DNA from: Vespula vulgaris
Lineage: Eukaryota; Arthropoda; Insecta; Hymenoptera; Vespidae
Length of the DNA stretch: 64,000 bases
NCBI RefSeq assembly: GCF_905475345.1
Contig: NC_066596.1
Location: forward strand, 5,333,001-5,397,000
Direction of reading: 5' to 3'
Below are positions 35,873 through 48,342 of the stretch, piece after piece (position 1 is the first letter of the stretch; each line of letters starts with the position of its first letter). Below the pieces are notes generated by a model. That model had not been told where the DNA came from. It searched no databases and saw only the letters and a list, made by a program, of their open reading frames with translations. The position numbers and the translations under genes are program-made.

Positions 35873-36526
35873 ACATACATACATACACTTACATATATGT
35901 ATACATATATACAGAAAGCAAAGATTCTCCAAGTAACGCCTACGATCTGAGTATGTATTCAAACCAAGAATAGAAAGGAACTGACTATTCGACCGTGTGT
36001 ATAACATAATACATTTATATACATATATATATATACATGTATACATACATACATACATATATATATATATAATATATGCGAGTACAAGAACTATGTATGA
36101 CGACAAAGAGTTCGTCGATCGGTTCTGTCTCGAGTCGTGCAGTTAGCACGCTCCACCGCAATAAGCTCTTAAGCTTTTCCATTATTCCCAACACGTACTG
36201 GCACTCTTCCTTTGCCTTTCCATTTTGCAGTCTTGCATGCGATCCCATTGGTACCTTACACCGGAAGAAAACATTTTCATGAAAAATGACAAATGAAAAA
36301 AATTAATAAACTCCTTACGACACGTTCTATCATTAAACTTGTCATTCTACCTATCGATAGCTAACAACTTCTCCTGAACGCTAACTGTAACATGATATAT
36401 ATATATATATATACGGTATAATTAACCTAATTATTTAATGATCCTTTCTGATTTTCTATCTGACAAACAACTTTCCCTCGGGTTCGCGTCAATATGGATT
36501 CTAAATGATCGGGGCTATTTAATCAG

Positions 36527-36529
<3 letters not shown>

Positions 36530-36574
<45 letters not shown>
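36530..36574. repeat. (TA)n microsatellite
   Basis: About 22 pure TA units. Confidence 0.97.
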
Positions 36575-36577
<3 letters not shown>

Positions 36578-37170
36578 CGTCTACTTAATTAACAGATTGT
36601 ATTCGTTTTAATTGCATGATTTTAATTTTTCAATTTTCACATACGTTCAATCCTCGATATGATTTTACATATATCTACTTACTCACAAGCTCGTTACTCG
36701 GACGTAATAATTAATAACGCTAAATCTACTGCAACGTTCTTTGTTGTTAACGAGCCATTTCTTCTTTGTTCGTTACGTTTTAATAAATATATTAATTATT
36801 CGATTGCAATAATTTCAACACCTGATAAGTCAATTATACTAATCCCATCGTTTATATCACAATAGTAATTTAATCTAATTGACATTCATATTTCTCATAT
36901 TTCTAATGTCCGATTATACTAATCAGCTAATTGATCGGTTATCAGTCGAACATATATTAATCAGTTCTATCTATCTACTCTAATAATTCTCTTTTAAAGG
37001 ATCCAAAAAATCAATTTTCGATTATCGATTTAGATTTTAAAACAGTTAAGCTCGTTCACTCGTCGGTAAATGGTCCAAGTTTCTTCATCAGGAAACAGGA
37101 GGTAACGTTTTCTCGTACGTACCTACGGTATCGCAATAGAACCATTAATATGGTATGCTGGACTATGGTA

Positions 37171-37271
37171 TGATTTAATGGCAAACTTCCCTCTTCAGCA
37201 TTCTGCAACGTTCGTTCGCCTCGTTAAGGTTGCTCCCACGCAATCGCTGTTCCATGCTAGACATTAAATCA
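37171..37271. repeat. Perfect 10-bp inverted repeat around an 81-nt loop
   Basis: TGATTTAATG (37171-37180) pairs with CATTAAATCA (37262-37271). The interior is more GC-rich than the flanks (CGTTCGTTCGCCTCG and GCTCCCACGC). The size suits a small RNA hairpin, but inner pairing is weak. Confidence 0.3.
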
Positions 37272-38138
37272 AACCCCAATGAAGCCGATGCCATTCGATG
37301 AACAATCCCTATAACCAGGAGAACTATCAACAAAACACGATAAAGACGTAATCAATTTAAATCGATGATCGTCGAAACGAACTTTGTGCGTTTATTGACT
37401 CGTTACCTAAGTATTATTTCGACGAACTGTTAAAACAATAACTTTTGCGATTTATAATATTTACAATTATTTGACGAATTTAACAACTCTGGACATAGCG
37501 AAATCAAATAATTCAAATTTCAATTTCATTGAATTCTATCACTAATATGATGTAAGTTGATCTAGATTGCCAGAAATAATTAGACAGAGAGACGGACAAA
37601 CAGAAAGATAGAGAGAGAGAGAGAGAAAAAGAGAAGGGTCCATTGGTGTATTTTTCGTTAGGAAAAAGTTTAAAATCTATAGTCAGAAACAAGTGGACGA
37701 TAACGAGAGAAACTGCTCGTTAAGTTCGTCCGATGATAATCTTTACCTCGTACGAGCATTGTCTGTACTCGGCTGGCTCCGCTTTCAAGCAAGGTAGGTA
37801 CCTACGAATGACGGCAAGAGTAGACCGTAGTAGAAGCTTTGTTCAAGTGGTCAGACTTTGAAAAGCCCTCTTACCTAAGTGCGCATACGGTAATAAGGGC
37901 TTAAGATTGACTTCGAGAACACTTGAAATGGCGAACTTCTGGGTGCCTCCTGCGAACTCGAAGCATCTATTTAGCTCGTTAACTAGTATTTGATAATATC
38001 TACGCGCAATTCGAATATTTATGTTCTGTAATAATAGATAATAATTGCGTGAAAATATTAAATTCGTGAAAATAACGATAACATGTTTCGCAAACGGAAA
38101 AAAAAGAGAAGGAAAGAAAGAGAGAAAGAAGAAAAGAA

Positions 38139-38255
38139 ATAATAACAACAACAGTAATAATAATAATAATAGTGGTAATAGTAGTAGTAGTAATAATAGT
38201 AATAATAATAATAATAATGATAATAATAATAATAATGATAATAATAATAAAAATA
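38139..38255. repeat. Compound AAT/AGT trinucleotide array
   Basis: About 115 bp of AAT units with blocks of AGT/GGT and GAT. Reads as poly-Asn/Ser or poly-Ile artefacts. Confidence 0.95.
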
Positions 38256-38969
38256 ATTTGTTTCCGAGAAGAGACGATGATACGATAGAACGAATATAAT
38301 AAAGCGCAATAATAATTGGAAAAACGAATGAGTGAACTTGAACGATGTTTAAATGCTTTAATTGGATCGTACTCTAAATACATGTACATATGTAAATACA
38401 CACACACACACACATATACACGGACATATATGTGTACAAATAAAGAACGAAGTATAATATGGATAAGACGAATAGGTACTCACAAAGAAATATTTCTACA
38501 GCCATTGCGTTCCTGTTCTGAAACTCGAAAAAGAGTTAAAATGGTAGTAGGGGTTATGTACTTGTATCGATTAACTTTAATCTTGGGAATGGGATTTGAA
38601 ACTGGTAACGATTCCCATGAATTAATCTTGCACGCAAGACTCTCGTGTAGTACGAGCTTTGAGCTATCGGCTCTACAAAACGTTGCTTATCGTAATGTGG
38701 AACAGGCTTCGTGCCACCGTAGACTCGCTCACTTTCTCTCTCTCTCTCTCTCTTTCTCTCGTTTTTTCCCGTCTTTTCTTTTCTTTCGCTAAATGAAACG
38801 TCGCACTTGGCCCTAGGCTGTCCGTCTTCCCTATCTCATCCGTCTCGTTAAAGGACGACGAGATAACTCCGGCCAAATTGCTTTCACCGTGATGATGATT
38901 CGAGTGACGAGTGTTTTTAAGTATGCCCGTAGAGACATAAAGGATCCCGTTGAAGTTACATACGGGATA

Positions 38970-38970
<1 letters not shown>

Positions 38971-39010
<40 letters not shown>
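38971..39010. repeat. (TCG)n trinucleotide array
   Basis: 13 pure TCG units (40 bp), CpG-dense. Frames through it read as poly-Ser or poly-Val on plus and poly-Thr on minus. Confidence 0.97.
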
Positions 39011-40295
39011 TGCTGCTTTCGTCATCTGGCCAAGGGCCAACGCCTCCAGTACGTTTTCAACGCGACGATCTGCTCCGGTCTTACGTTCGTCTATCAATGA
39101 GGCGTGATTTAACGAATCGTCCTTTACTTTGGATATGTTATCAAAAAAAAAAGACGAGAGGGAGAGGGAGAAAGAGAAAGACGAAGAGAAACTCATCAAA
39201 ATGTCAACATCAGCGAGAGACTTTTTCTATCTTTGGCTTGGTTTATAATGAATAGAACGTAATACGTTCCAAGATGACTCTTGAATGCTATGTTTGTAAA
39301 CACTCGAGGAAATGGCGTATTCGCGTGATAATGGTTAACAAGATGATCGATAACCGATGGGATTGTTTAAATTCTTTAACGACAAACTCGAAAACCTCTT
39401 GAATATAATTTCAACTTGGATTATAAACTTCGATCGTTCTGATCATTATCGTCGATACGCTCGTTATAGTTTTTCGTATTTGAAATAAAAAAAAAGAAAA
39501 TTAAAAAATTAAAAAATGAGATCGTTGGAATTTCATTCGACGATGAGTCAGTTCAAACTTTTTTTACCGAGCGAACAATAGGATTTTTTAATGTTTCTTT
39601 TTTCTTTCGCTTTTCTTTCTTCTTTTTTTATCTTTTCTTTTCTTTTTTTTTTTTATATACACGTAATCGCGACACGATCGAAACGAGCTCGAGCGATTTT
39701 CTCATCAAAATTCAAACGGCGTGACGGCAGCGAGCTGTCCTTTAAAGCTCGCACTACTTTATTATCGCGATTTTATAGTAATTCCATCGTGCAAGTTCGT
39801 TATTCCTTACCTAAGATTTCTGAACCGGTCGCAGCACTTTGCCGTGCGGAATAGCGAAGAGTTCGTCAAAAGAGAAGAGCCATTTTACATTCGCGAGACG
39901 TACGACGACGGTACTTCGACCTAGATATTACCAAGATTTTACTTCTCCTCAAGCGGTACATTAAGCTCAACTATACTTTTCATATTAGTTACTATTTCAC
40001 TTAAGTATCGCGAGAAAATTATCAAGAGTAAAGCGAGAACTCGGCTGAATAATTCAACGTGACGCATAAACAGCAACAACTTTCTTATCTCCTTGATGGG
40101 AATATTAATGGGAATTTTACTTGATCAGTAGCAGTCATATTGTATTCCTTTTTATTCATTTTTACTTGATCCAATTAAATTTTTCGCCTATTAAATTTTT
40201 TTTTTTTTACAAACGCATAAATCGTGCCGATCAATTTTACTCGTTTTTGTTCTATTTTTTCCTTTTTGTTCTCTGCATTTGTAAACAAATATATA

Positions 40296-40520
40296 GGATG
40301 ATCCGAAAGATCCAAAGTGGGTCAAAAATTCTTTTTATTTCCTTTTTTTTTTCAAACCATCGCAAAAATTCCTACACTCTCATACAGTAGTTTTACAGTC
40401 TGAAACTGTAAAAAAAACACACACACACAGACAGAAAGAAAAAAATACTAGCCTGAAAAATGTCGAAAATGATTAATTGACTTTTAATAAGATCATCGAG
40501 GGAACTTTTTGTACAATTTG
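40296..40520. mobile_element. Foldback element, diverged copy B
   Basis: This segment aligns in order with the element at 2284-2575. CAGTCTGAA matches CAATCTGAA, CTAGCCTGAAAAATGTC matches TTAGCCTAAAACGTC, AATTGACTTTTAA matches AATTGATTTTTAA, and both end near GAACTTTTTG. The centre is again a hairpin: TTTTACAGT (40391-40399) and ACTGTAAAA (40405-40413), 5-nt loop. A purine/CA spacer occupies the same place as the purine spacer in copy A. The outer arms are much less well paired than in copy A. Its left side starts with GGATGATCC, also seen at 2063. Confidence 0.5.
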
Positions 40521-41085
40521 AAAAAAATCATATTTCTCTTTTAATCGTTTGAAAGAACGACGAATTTATTAATCGTTTTAATTCAAATCCATTCTAAAAA
40601 AAAGGAAGAAAAAGATGAAGAAGAAGAGGAAAAAAAAAGAAGTGGAAGAAGAAGAAGAAAGTAAAAAGAGAACAATTTGTCTTCTCTTTCAAAGTATGTC
40701 AAATAAATCAATTTTTATGAATTGAAATCAAATCCGAAGACATTGATCAAGGAACAATTTGTCGACGAAGAAAGCGTTCAAGAAGATAATCAAGAATGAC
40801 GTCTCTCGTTATATCCTATAGATGTTGTAAGATGGCAGGTACGTACATAGATACATAGACACATACACAACACACAACACACAACACACACACACACAAA
40901 TTCATATATATAGAAGTAATTTGCTCGTTAACCATGATGTATTAAGTGTCTCTTTGCGGCGATATAATGAGAAGATATTCAAGTAATAATATCATATGAG
41001 ATATCGTTCGAGCAGATGACCGTAGAAATTGGCCTGCACACTTCTCGAGGAGATATAGAGAAGCGGAAGGTTACACAAAAGGGTC

Positions 41086-41103
41086 CATGGAATATATTCC
41101 ATG
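41086..41103. repeat. Perfect 18-bp palindrome
   Basis: CATGGAATATATTCCATG equals its own reverse complement. No spacer. Confidence 0.95.
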
Positions 41104-42270
41104 TTTTGTGGATCTTCGTGTTAAGTCAGTACACAACGCAATTGTTTCGAGCGTCCCGACAGGTTTACGTCTCATAAAGTTCTAAATGCGTCCCACCGAG
41201 AGAGAGAGAGAGAGAGAGAGAACATCTTAGGACGTCCCCATTTCTGCTATCCCAGCAACGTCTAACCGCTATAATTGTGTCTATCTCTATAGCTTTTCAT
41301 TAAACGTGAACTATACTTCAAAATAATTTCCAATTTTTGCAATAATATTTGAAATTATTCGAATATATGAAAAATAATATGGATTATCAATTGAAACTTC
41401 ATGAAATTCATTTCAACGAAAACAAATCGATAAATAAATAAATAAATGCAATTTTTATCTGAAATCGTTATCAATTGCATTACGATTATATTATCACTAT
41501 AAATATTTATATAAATATTATATGAGTTATGAATACCTATTACAATTACGACTGAACAACCATTATTGCTAAATACCTTCGATTTCGAGGAAATAACTTG
41601 AAAGTTTTATCGCGGAAGAGATACGAATGTGTCATCATTAATTACGTTATTGGAGGAATCATCATTAAATAGGATTACAATTCTAACTCCTTTAAATTGC
41701 TAACGTTAAATGAAATACGACGAAATATAGTATACCCAGTATCAGCGATTATAACATTTCGCACGGTGAGATAGAGAGATAGAGAAATAGAGAGATAGAG
41801 ATAGAGATAGAGAGAGGAAGGGAGAGAGAGACAGACAGAGGTCAGTTTAAAAAGAAAAAATATGTGCAAAAAAAAAGCGTAGATATTGACAGATATTTAC
41901 GATGGAGACAGATATCAACCCTCTTTCCCTCTCTCTTTCTCTCTCTCTCTCTCGTGAAAAATTTAACGTTCGTTGACGAATACCCGATTTCTCCCTCTCT
42001 CTCTTTCTCTCTCATGTTGAGTCGCATCTGCCAATCTTGACTGCGGATATAAAGTTACGGGAACGAAAGTACGTTCTCGAGCGAAACGACGACATATGGA
42101 AAAACGGACGTGTCCAATGAGTCACACACAGAGAAAGAGAGAGAGAGAGAGTAAGAGAGAGCGGGAGGGGGTGGTGGGAGAGATCACCATGCATAGACCA
42201 CTACCGACACCAACATCCCCACGTCATTACACCACCACTCATTCACACACAAATACAAACACATATACAT

Positions 42271-42271
<1 letters not shown>

Positions 42272-42314
<43 letters not shown>
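42272..42314. repeat. (AC)n microsatellite
   Basis: About 21 pure AC units. Confidence 0.97.
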
Positions 42315-42318
<4 letters not shown>

Positions 42319-42728
42319 CTTACCTAGCATCAAGAGATCGATAAAGGTTGAATCCGTACGCTGTCGCTAGAGCAATCAAGTGGCCGAGAATTTATTTGAA
42401 CTTAGTTACGCCCATAATTACGATTTTATCTCCAGTCGACGATGATTTATTTCGAGTCGTCATTGTTACGTGTCGAAAGCATACCGTCGACGAACAGTAA
42501 AAGAGAAAAAGAAAGAAAGAGAAAGAGAAGAGGGGCCGTAGACTTTTTCGGGCGCATTAAGGACGAGTTTGTAATTCAAGAGCTCGAGAGAGTGTGCTTT
42601 TAAACAAAAAAAAAGAAAGGAAAAGAAAAAAAGAGAGAAAAAAAGAAAGAAAAAGTAAAGAAATAAAGAAGTAAAAGGAAAACGTAATTTACATTTTTAT
42701 CGAATATTGAAGATCTTATAAAATTGAC

Positions 42729-42766
<38 letters not shown>

Positions 42767-42895
42767 TTATTTGAATTTTTTTATTATCATATTACGTACG
42801 GTATACCTATATGTATATGTATACATATATATATTAAACGGGCTTTAATATATTAATTAATAATAATTTTTTTTATATCCTTTTTTGTTATAGTT

Positions 42896-42900
<5 letters not shown>

Positions 42901-42970
<70 letters not shown>
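42901..42970. repeat. Compound (CT)n(AT)n microsatellite
   Basis: 17 CT units (42901-42934) join 18 AT units (42935-42970) without a spacer. Confidence 0.97.
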
Positions 42971-42973
<3 letters not shown>

Positions 42974-43974
42974 TACATATTTTTACTTGACCAACAGAAA
43001 AACATTTTCAAAGTAAGTACCAGAAATTTTTTGAAACTTATGTGCTCGTGGTGAAAGAGATAAAAATACGAGACAAGTGTTTTTATATTTCCAGCAAAAA
43101 ACTTTTTAAAAGGATGCATTTCTTCCTTAAACATTCAGTTTCTGGGGTAGGTACTATCCGGTAGTATAAAAAAAGGATGAAAGAGGAACAAAAAAGAAAA
43201 TAAATAAAAAAGAAAATTCAAAGTAAAATTTTTCAAAGTGTCCTTTATAAATATTTAGATTTCATTTAATGTACTATACCTACCCGTTTTAGATTCTTTT
43301 CGCAAAATCGCGAAATTTCTAAAGTCAAAATCAGTAAACATGCGTTTTACCTGAATGAACAAACTTAATATTTCTTTTATTTTTCTAATGAACAAATATA
43401 TATTTTTGTTTTAGTTTTTCCTTCCATAAATAATTATTGACACGAAATACACTGACATGCATTTAAATGTCGGGCTTTTTTCTTCTCCTTTTTTTTTTTT
43501 CTTTTTTCTCCGACAGAAAAAATATTTTTTTTCCGATATTATTTTATGTTTGCTCGTTCGTCTAACAAAAGATCGGGCAAGTTTTTCTGTAAACAATACA
43601 TTTTTCTCGAAAACAAAGATGACGTTAAAACCCTCTTCGTCCGGTTCGTTGCATTGTACGATCATTAGTTAACGTCGACCTAGCATAATTCGTATAAAGT
43701 ATCCCGTTATGACTATTTACTTTCTTCCACGCACTTTCGCCGCGATGGTTCCTTTCCTTCTCGTGAAAATAAACGGACGATTAATTTTTCTAACTTTTCT
43801 GGTTCGAAAGTTACGAATTAGTGTCTGTCAATCCGAAAGCTGTTTAATCGTTCGGAAGGTGGAACGATCATTAAGTAAAAAAAAAAAAAAAAATAATAAA
43901 TAAAAAAAAGAGACAACAACGACAAAACAAATTACACTTAAAAGAACAAGAAAGAAAAATAGTAGTATTAAAAA

Positions 43975-44007
43975 ATTCTAAATAAATAGTAACTGTTTAT
44001 TTAGAAT
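43975..44007. repeat. Hairpin with perfect 12-bp stem
   Basis: ATTCTAAATAAA (43975-43986), 9-nt loop, TTTATTTAGAAT (43996-44007). Each arm carries AATAAA on one strand, so the structure offers a poly-A hexamer in both directions. Confidence 0.9.
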
Positions 44008-44414
44008 GGAATTTGTTAAACTTAATGTCACTGATTACTAACCATAAAGCTAATCATCATCATTTCCAAAAATGATATTAATCAGTGAACATTTCAAATT
44101 TCCACATATTGATTAAACAAATGTTTCGAAGAAGAGAAAAAAATAAAGAAAAAAAAAAAAGAACAGAGAAAGTATCACGTCATCGTAAATTTGTTAATTA
44201 ACGACGAAGAATCAGGCGTTTCTAATCGGACAATTGTTCGATCAAATGATTCTCGTCCATTACCGTTTGGCTTCGATTTCGTGTCTTCGATAGAGATTTT
44301 TTCGCTTGGAATATGGCCAATTCTCTCTTGCGTACTTTCTTCTCTTTTTTCTTCTTCTTCTTCCTCTTTCTCTTCCTCTCTCTTTCTTCTTTACGGGATA
44401 TATAATTCTTACCT

Positions 44415-46560
44415 AACGAAGGAAACTAGCAGCTCGCAACCGTTCGTGCGTGGAATTTAAAGAGCGGTCATGGATGAGCTTGAGATTGGAGAATCGATTG
44501 GTTCAAGGAAAATGAACGTTGCTCTAAGTTTCATCGAGTGACTGAAAGACGAAAACGAATCTGGACGAAGACGAAGACGAAGACGAAGACGAAGAGAGAG
44601 AGAGAGAAAGAATGAGTGAGTGAATGAGAAAAAGAGAGACAGAGACAAAGAATGGAAACTGAATGAGTGAGTGAATGAGCAAAAGAGAGAAGGAGAAAGA
44701 GAGAAAGACAGAGAGAGAGAGAAGTAGAACGAAGCAGTTTGCCTCGTGGTGTGCATCGAGTTAAACTTTCGACGACTCCTCGTCGTCTCCTGTTGGATAT
44801 TAAGTACGTTTAACTGCCGCTTTGCTCCCAGAAGACACGACGTTTCTTCCTTCCCCTTACGTCCTTTACATTCCTTCTGTCGAATTAGAGCCGTCACCGA
44901 ACATGATATTAGTACTGTGCTACTTTCTCTATGAACATTTTACCACCGGTTTGTGACCCGGCATACGTACGACATGTCTGACACAAATCTAACTAATTGT
45001 AAGTTATATACATGGCTGGTACATATATATACATATAGTTGTTTACCTAGTTATCCCATTTTTGTAAAATAAAGAGACAAGAAAATTCCTGGGAACTAAA
45101 TTCCAAGAATTAATTATTTTCCACCGAAAGAAAAATGAACTTTCGGACAGGAGGAAAAAAAAGGAAAAAGAAACCTGATTACGGAGTGACATTTAAACAA
45201 GTATTTTCTTACCGATAGTAGAATATCGTGAACTAAGTTCTGTTATAAAATAAACGTTGAATAAAAGATTTATTGAAGGAAATAATGTTAGAAAATTGTT
45301 CTAGTGCTCATAGAAGGTGTTACAAATTACTGATCATGAAACTCAATGAGAGTTTTATGGCTATAAGAAATACTTAAAAATATCGTTCGAGCAAGAATTG
45401 TAATTTAAATGTCTTTATATATACAGAGATATATCTAAATGATATAATAAAATAATGATATATATATGATATTAATATAGACACGTTTGTGTATAAATAT
45501 AATTTTTATGGAAAAAGCTCCTTTGTAATTATTTGCAGATACTGTTAGCTTGACTTTCACATACGATAGCATTCCCAATGTTTTGTTGCAATTACGCATT
45601 AAAAAGTGTTGTGTCTACTCCCTTTTGTTGAATTAATCTGGAATCTCTAAAGAGCACGGAATGTTTCATCCCTGCCAAACCCACAATCTACCCTCGTTAT
45701 TCTCTCGAACTCTCGTTATCGAGTCAATGGAAAAACTCGTTTTTCTGGTCGGACGCGGAACAATGGGATCCCGCTAATTTTCATTTATCCTGCGGCTCAA
45801 AGTGAATTATCGTGCGATCAACAGGCCCGTGGATGGAGTACGTTTAAATAAGTGACGTAATAGAGACGCAGTATCACGATGATCTAGTAAAAACGAAAAA
45901 GAGAATTCAAGTAGGAAAGTTTTCAATCCACATTGAATATTCTCTCGAATATTACGGATTTTACGTCCGATAAAAAAATTAGCATTGGATGTCGTACAAA
46001 ACAATACGTGTCACGATAAAATACGATAATCTTCGAATATTTCAAATTAAAAATAATTAATAATATTTAAAACAGACACAATGATTATAAAACGAAACAA
46101 TAAACCTATAATCTTTAAATATTATATCATTTCTAAAAATGAAAAGGAAAATCCATACGGAGGAACAAAAAGAAGCAAAAGAAGAAAAGAGAGAGAGAGA
46201 GAGAAAAAGAAGAAATTCCAATTCATCCGAAATTTCGAATATAATAATCCAACGATGACTTGGCGCTATCCCCTATTCAAGAATAAGAAAGGAGAAAAAT
46301 ATTCGAAAAAAATGCTTACGTTGGAGAGAGAGAGAGAAAGAGAGATCGATCTGTAAAGGTAAAAGTAGTCCGTTATAAGGAGCCACGAAGGAAAAAAAAG
46401 AAAACACAAAAAAAAGAAAAAAAAGAAAAGAAAAGAAAAGAAAAGAAAAAGAAAAGAAAAGCAAAAGAAAGAGGAAGAAGAAAAAAAGAAAGGGGGAGGA
46501 AAAAAAATAAGAAAAGGAAAGAAAAGAAAAATATAAAAAAAAAAAAAAGAAAAAAAGAAA
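44415..46560. other. Non-coding stretch with purine tracts
   Basis: No gene is recognised. A GACGAA hexanucleotide run (44564-44595) passes into GA/GAAT-rich sequence to about 44730. AT-rich unique DNA follows, then GA tracts at 46185-46210 and 46324-46343 and a long A/G block at 46390-46560. The frames here are repeat artefacts. Confidence 0.55.
44564..44595. repeat. (GACGAA)n hexanucleotide run
   Basis: Five consecutive GACGAA units continuing into GA repeats. Confidence 0.9.
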
Positions 46561-47265
46561 AAAGGGTCCCTCATTAGGTTGCCCTCGAAGCGTGAGTCGC
46601 CGTGTCGGAAGATAATTAATCTCAGCGAACGGCAAAAGGGAGAAGCCCGGATAAAGAGAGAAGGATAGAGTGCAACGAACCCGCGAGAGAGGCCCCGTTT
46701 AACGTGTATCGTGGATGGAAAGTCGAGCGGAAAAATGCGTGAATAAAAGTAAATAGGGTGGTATTAGCGGGCTTCTCTGCCTCGGACTGACAGGATGGTG
46801 CTTTAGAAGGAAGGTGAACACGGGTCGTGAGTCGTGACATTGACGAATGAAGCAGAGAAAGGTACGCCCTGTCTCTCCCTGTTCTTGGTTACTCTCTCTC
46901 TCTCTCTCTCGTTCGTTCGTTCACTCTCTCTCTCTCTTTCTCTCTCTCGCTCGCTCGCTCGCTCGCTTGCCATTATGCTACATAATTTACTGCAAGCAGG
47001 GTGGTGTGCTGGTGGAACCACCACCGTCGGTAGTGGCAGACCACCCACAACCCTGCCGTCGAGTTAACCGCGGAGAACCGAAGCTGACTGGTGGTGGAAG
47101 TGGTGGTGGTAGGTTCCAGAGGACCCTTTGATCCTGCGGGCCTGTCCCCCCTCTCCTCAACCACCCCATCCTCCTACCTCACCCATACCACCAACCCACG
47201 CTACCTCGTACTCGATCCTCGTGTTTGTATCGCCGTGAAAAGTGGGCCAACGGAAAAAGCACCCC
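46561..47265. other. GC-richer stretch around a CT/CGCT array, no gene supported
   Basis: Unique, GC-richer DNA lies on both sides of the array at 46891-46970. Short symmetric elements occur, such as TGGTGG-AA-CCACCA near 47010. Both strands have several short overlapping frames, none recognisable. It could be a regulatory region. Confidence 0.3.
46891..46970. repeat. Compound CT / CGTT / CT / CGCT array
   Basis: Four simple-repeat blocks follow each other: CT (46891-46910), CGTT (to 46922), CT (46924-46947) and CGCT (46948-46968). Confidence 0.95.
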
Positions 47266-48249
47266 TAACTCTCTCTCTCTCTCTTTTTCTTTTTCTTTCT
47301 TTCTTTCTTTCTTTCTTTCTTTTTTTTCTTTCATTTTTCTCATAGCTATGAGACTTCGCTATCTCGTCATCGTTTTCGTATTTTTAATACGTACGTTCCC
47401 TATACTCCTTGAATATCTTTTATTTTTTGCCCCACATATATGCACCTTGCAGAAAAGTATGTTGAACTATGTAGTTAGAAAAATTCTTGGTAATATTCTA
47501 TGAGGCTACACGAACTGATATAAATTAATGCTGAGATATTGAAAATTCTTCTAGAATAATAAAAACTTGTCTACGGTTGAGTTTCAACTAAAAGATTTCG
47601 GATAGTTTCAGTTAGCAGGATATTTGAAAGTAAAAGCGGCTCTTGGGAATTTTCTCTTTTCTTTCTTTTTTTTTTTTTAAGTCCCTCAACCTTCTTAAAG
47701 TCACACTCGCGAAAGGGCCACAAAAAAAGTATTATAATACTTCCTTCATTTTTTTTCCTCGTGCATCCCCGAAAGAACGTTCGTAAACTTTCTCTCTCGT
47801 CGTATAAAAGAGAATGCAAATAAATTCTATAAACTACATTCATAAAGTTCTTTATAAGGGTTGTTCGCGAAAAGAAAAAAATAAGAAAAAAAACCAAAAA
47901 GAAAAAAAAAAGAAACGAAGGAGAAGACGAAGGGAGAGAGGTGGGGATGAGGATGGGGTAAAGGTGGGGAGAGAGGTTGGACAAAGTCTTTCTCCTCGCC
48001 ATTGGACGTAACTGATACTTTATCGCGTAACAAATGGGAGTTCGGTCGTACGTAAACATTTCATCCTCCCACGGCGTAAAATTGATGGCGTTACCGACTA
48101 TCGCTGCCGCAGCTGTGCTCTCCGCGTCTCCTCTCGAGATATGAAATTAATAAAGCGCGCGCTCTTGTGTGTTCGCGTGAACGCGCCCGCGCAAAAGAGA
48201 GAGAAAGAGTGCTAGCTACTCGTGGTAGGTACGCATTCACCTACATTTC

Positions 48250-48252
<3 letters not shown>

Positions 48253-48320
<68 letters not shown>

Positions 48321-48342
48321 TTCTCTTTCTCTCTCTTTCTCA
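48253..48342. repeat. (CT)n microsatellite
   Basis: About 24 pure CT units, then CT with TTT interruptions. Confidence 0.97.

Larger units (their letters stand above)
34310..40290. other. Repeat-rich non-coding stretch
   Basis: No gene is recognised. It contains TA arrays (about 34360-34383, 35402-35438, 35835-35870, 36530-36574), the AAT/AGT array (38139-38255), a CA run (about 38399-38414), the TCG array (38971-39010), T-rich tracts (39590-39655) and an inverted pair at 37171-37271. The AT-rich parts are unique sequence without convincing frames. Confidence 0.55.
40530..44405. other. Repeat-rich non-coding stretch
   Basis: No gene is recognised. It contains CA repeats (40860-40900), a GATA/GAGATA tract (41764-41832), CT runs (41930-42010), a G-rich stretch (42166-42180), the AC array (42272-42314), compound CT/AT arrays (42730-42970), T-rich and A-rich tracts, an 18-bp palindrome (41086-41103) and a 12-bp stem hairpin (43975-44007). 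Confidence 0.55.

Noticed and set aside
43013..43096. Small intron-like segment (GTAAGTACC to TATTTCCAG) between frame-compatible stretches
   Set aside because: The upstream side is a CT/AT microsatellite and the downstream frame is short and lysine/phenylalanine-rich, so no exon is supported.
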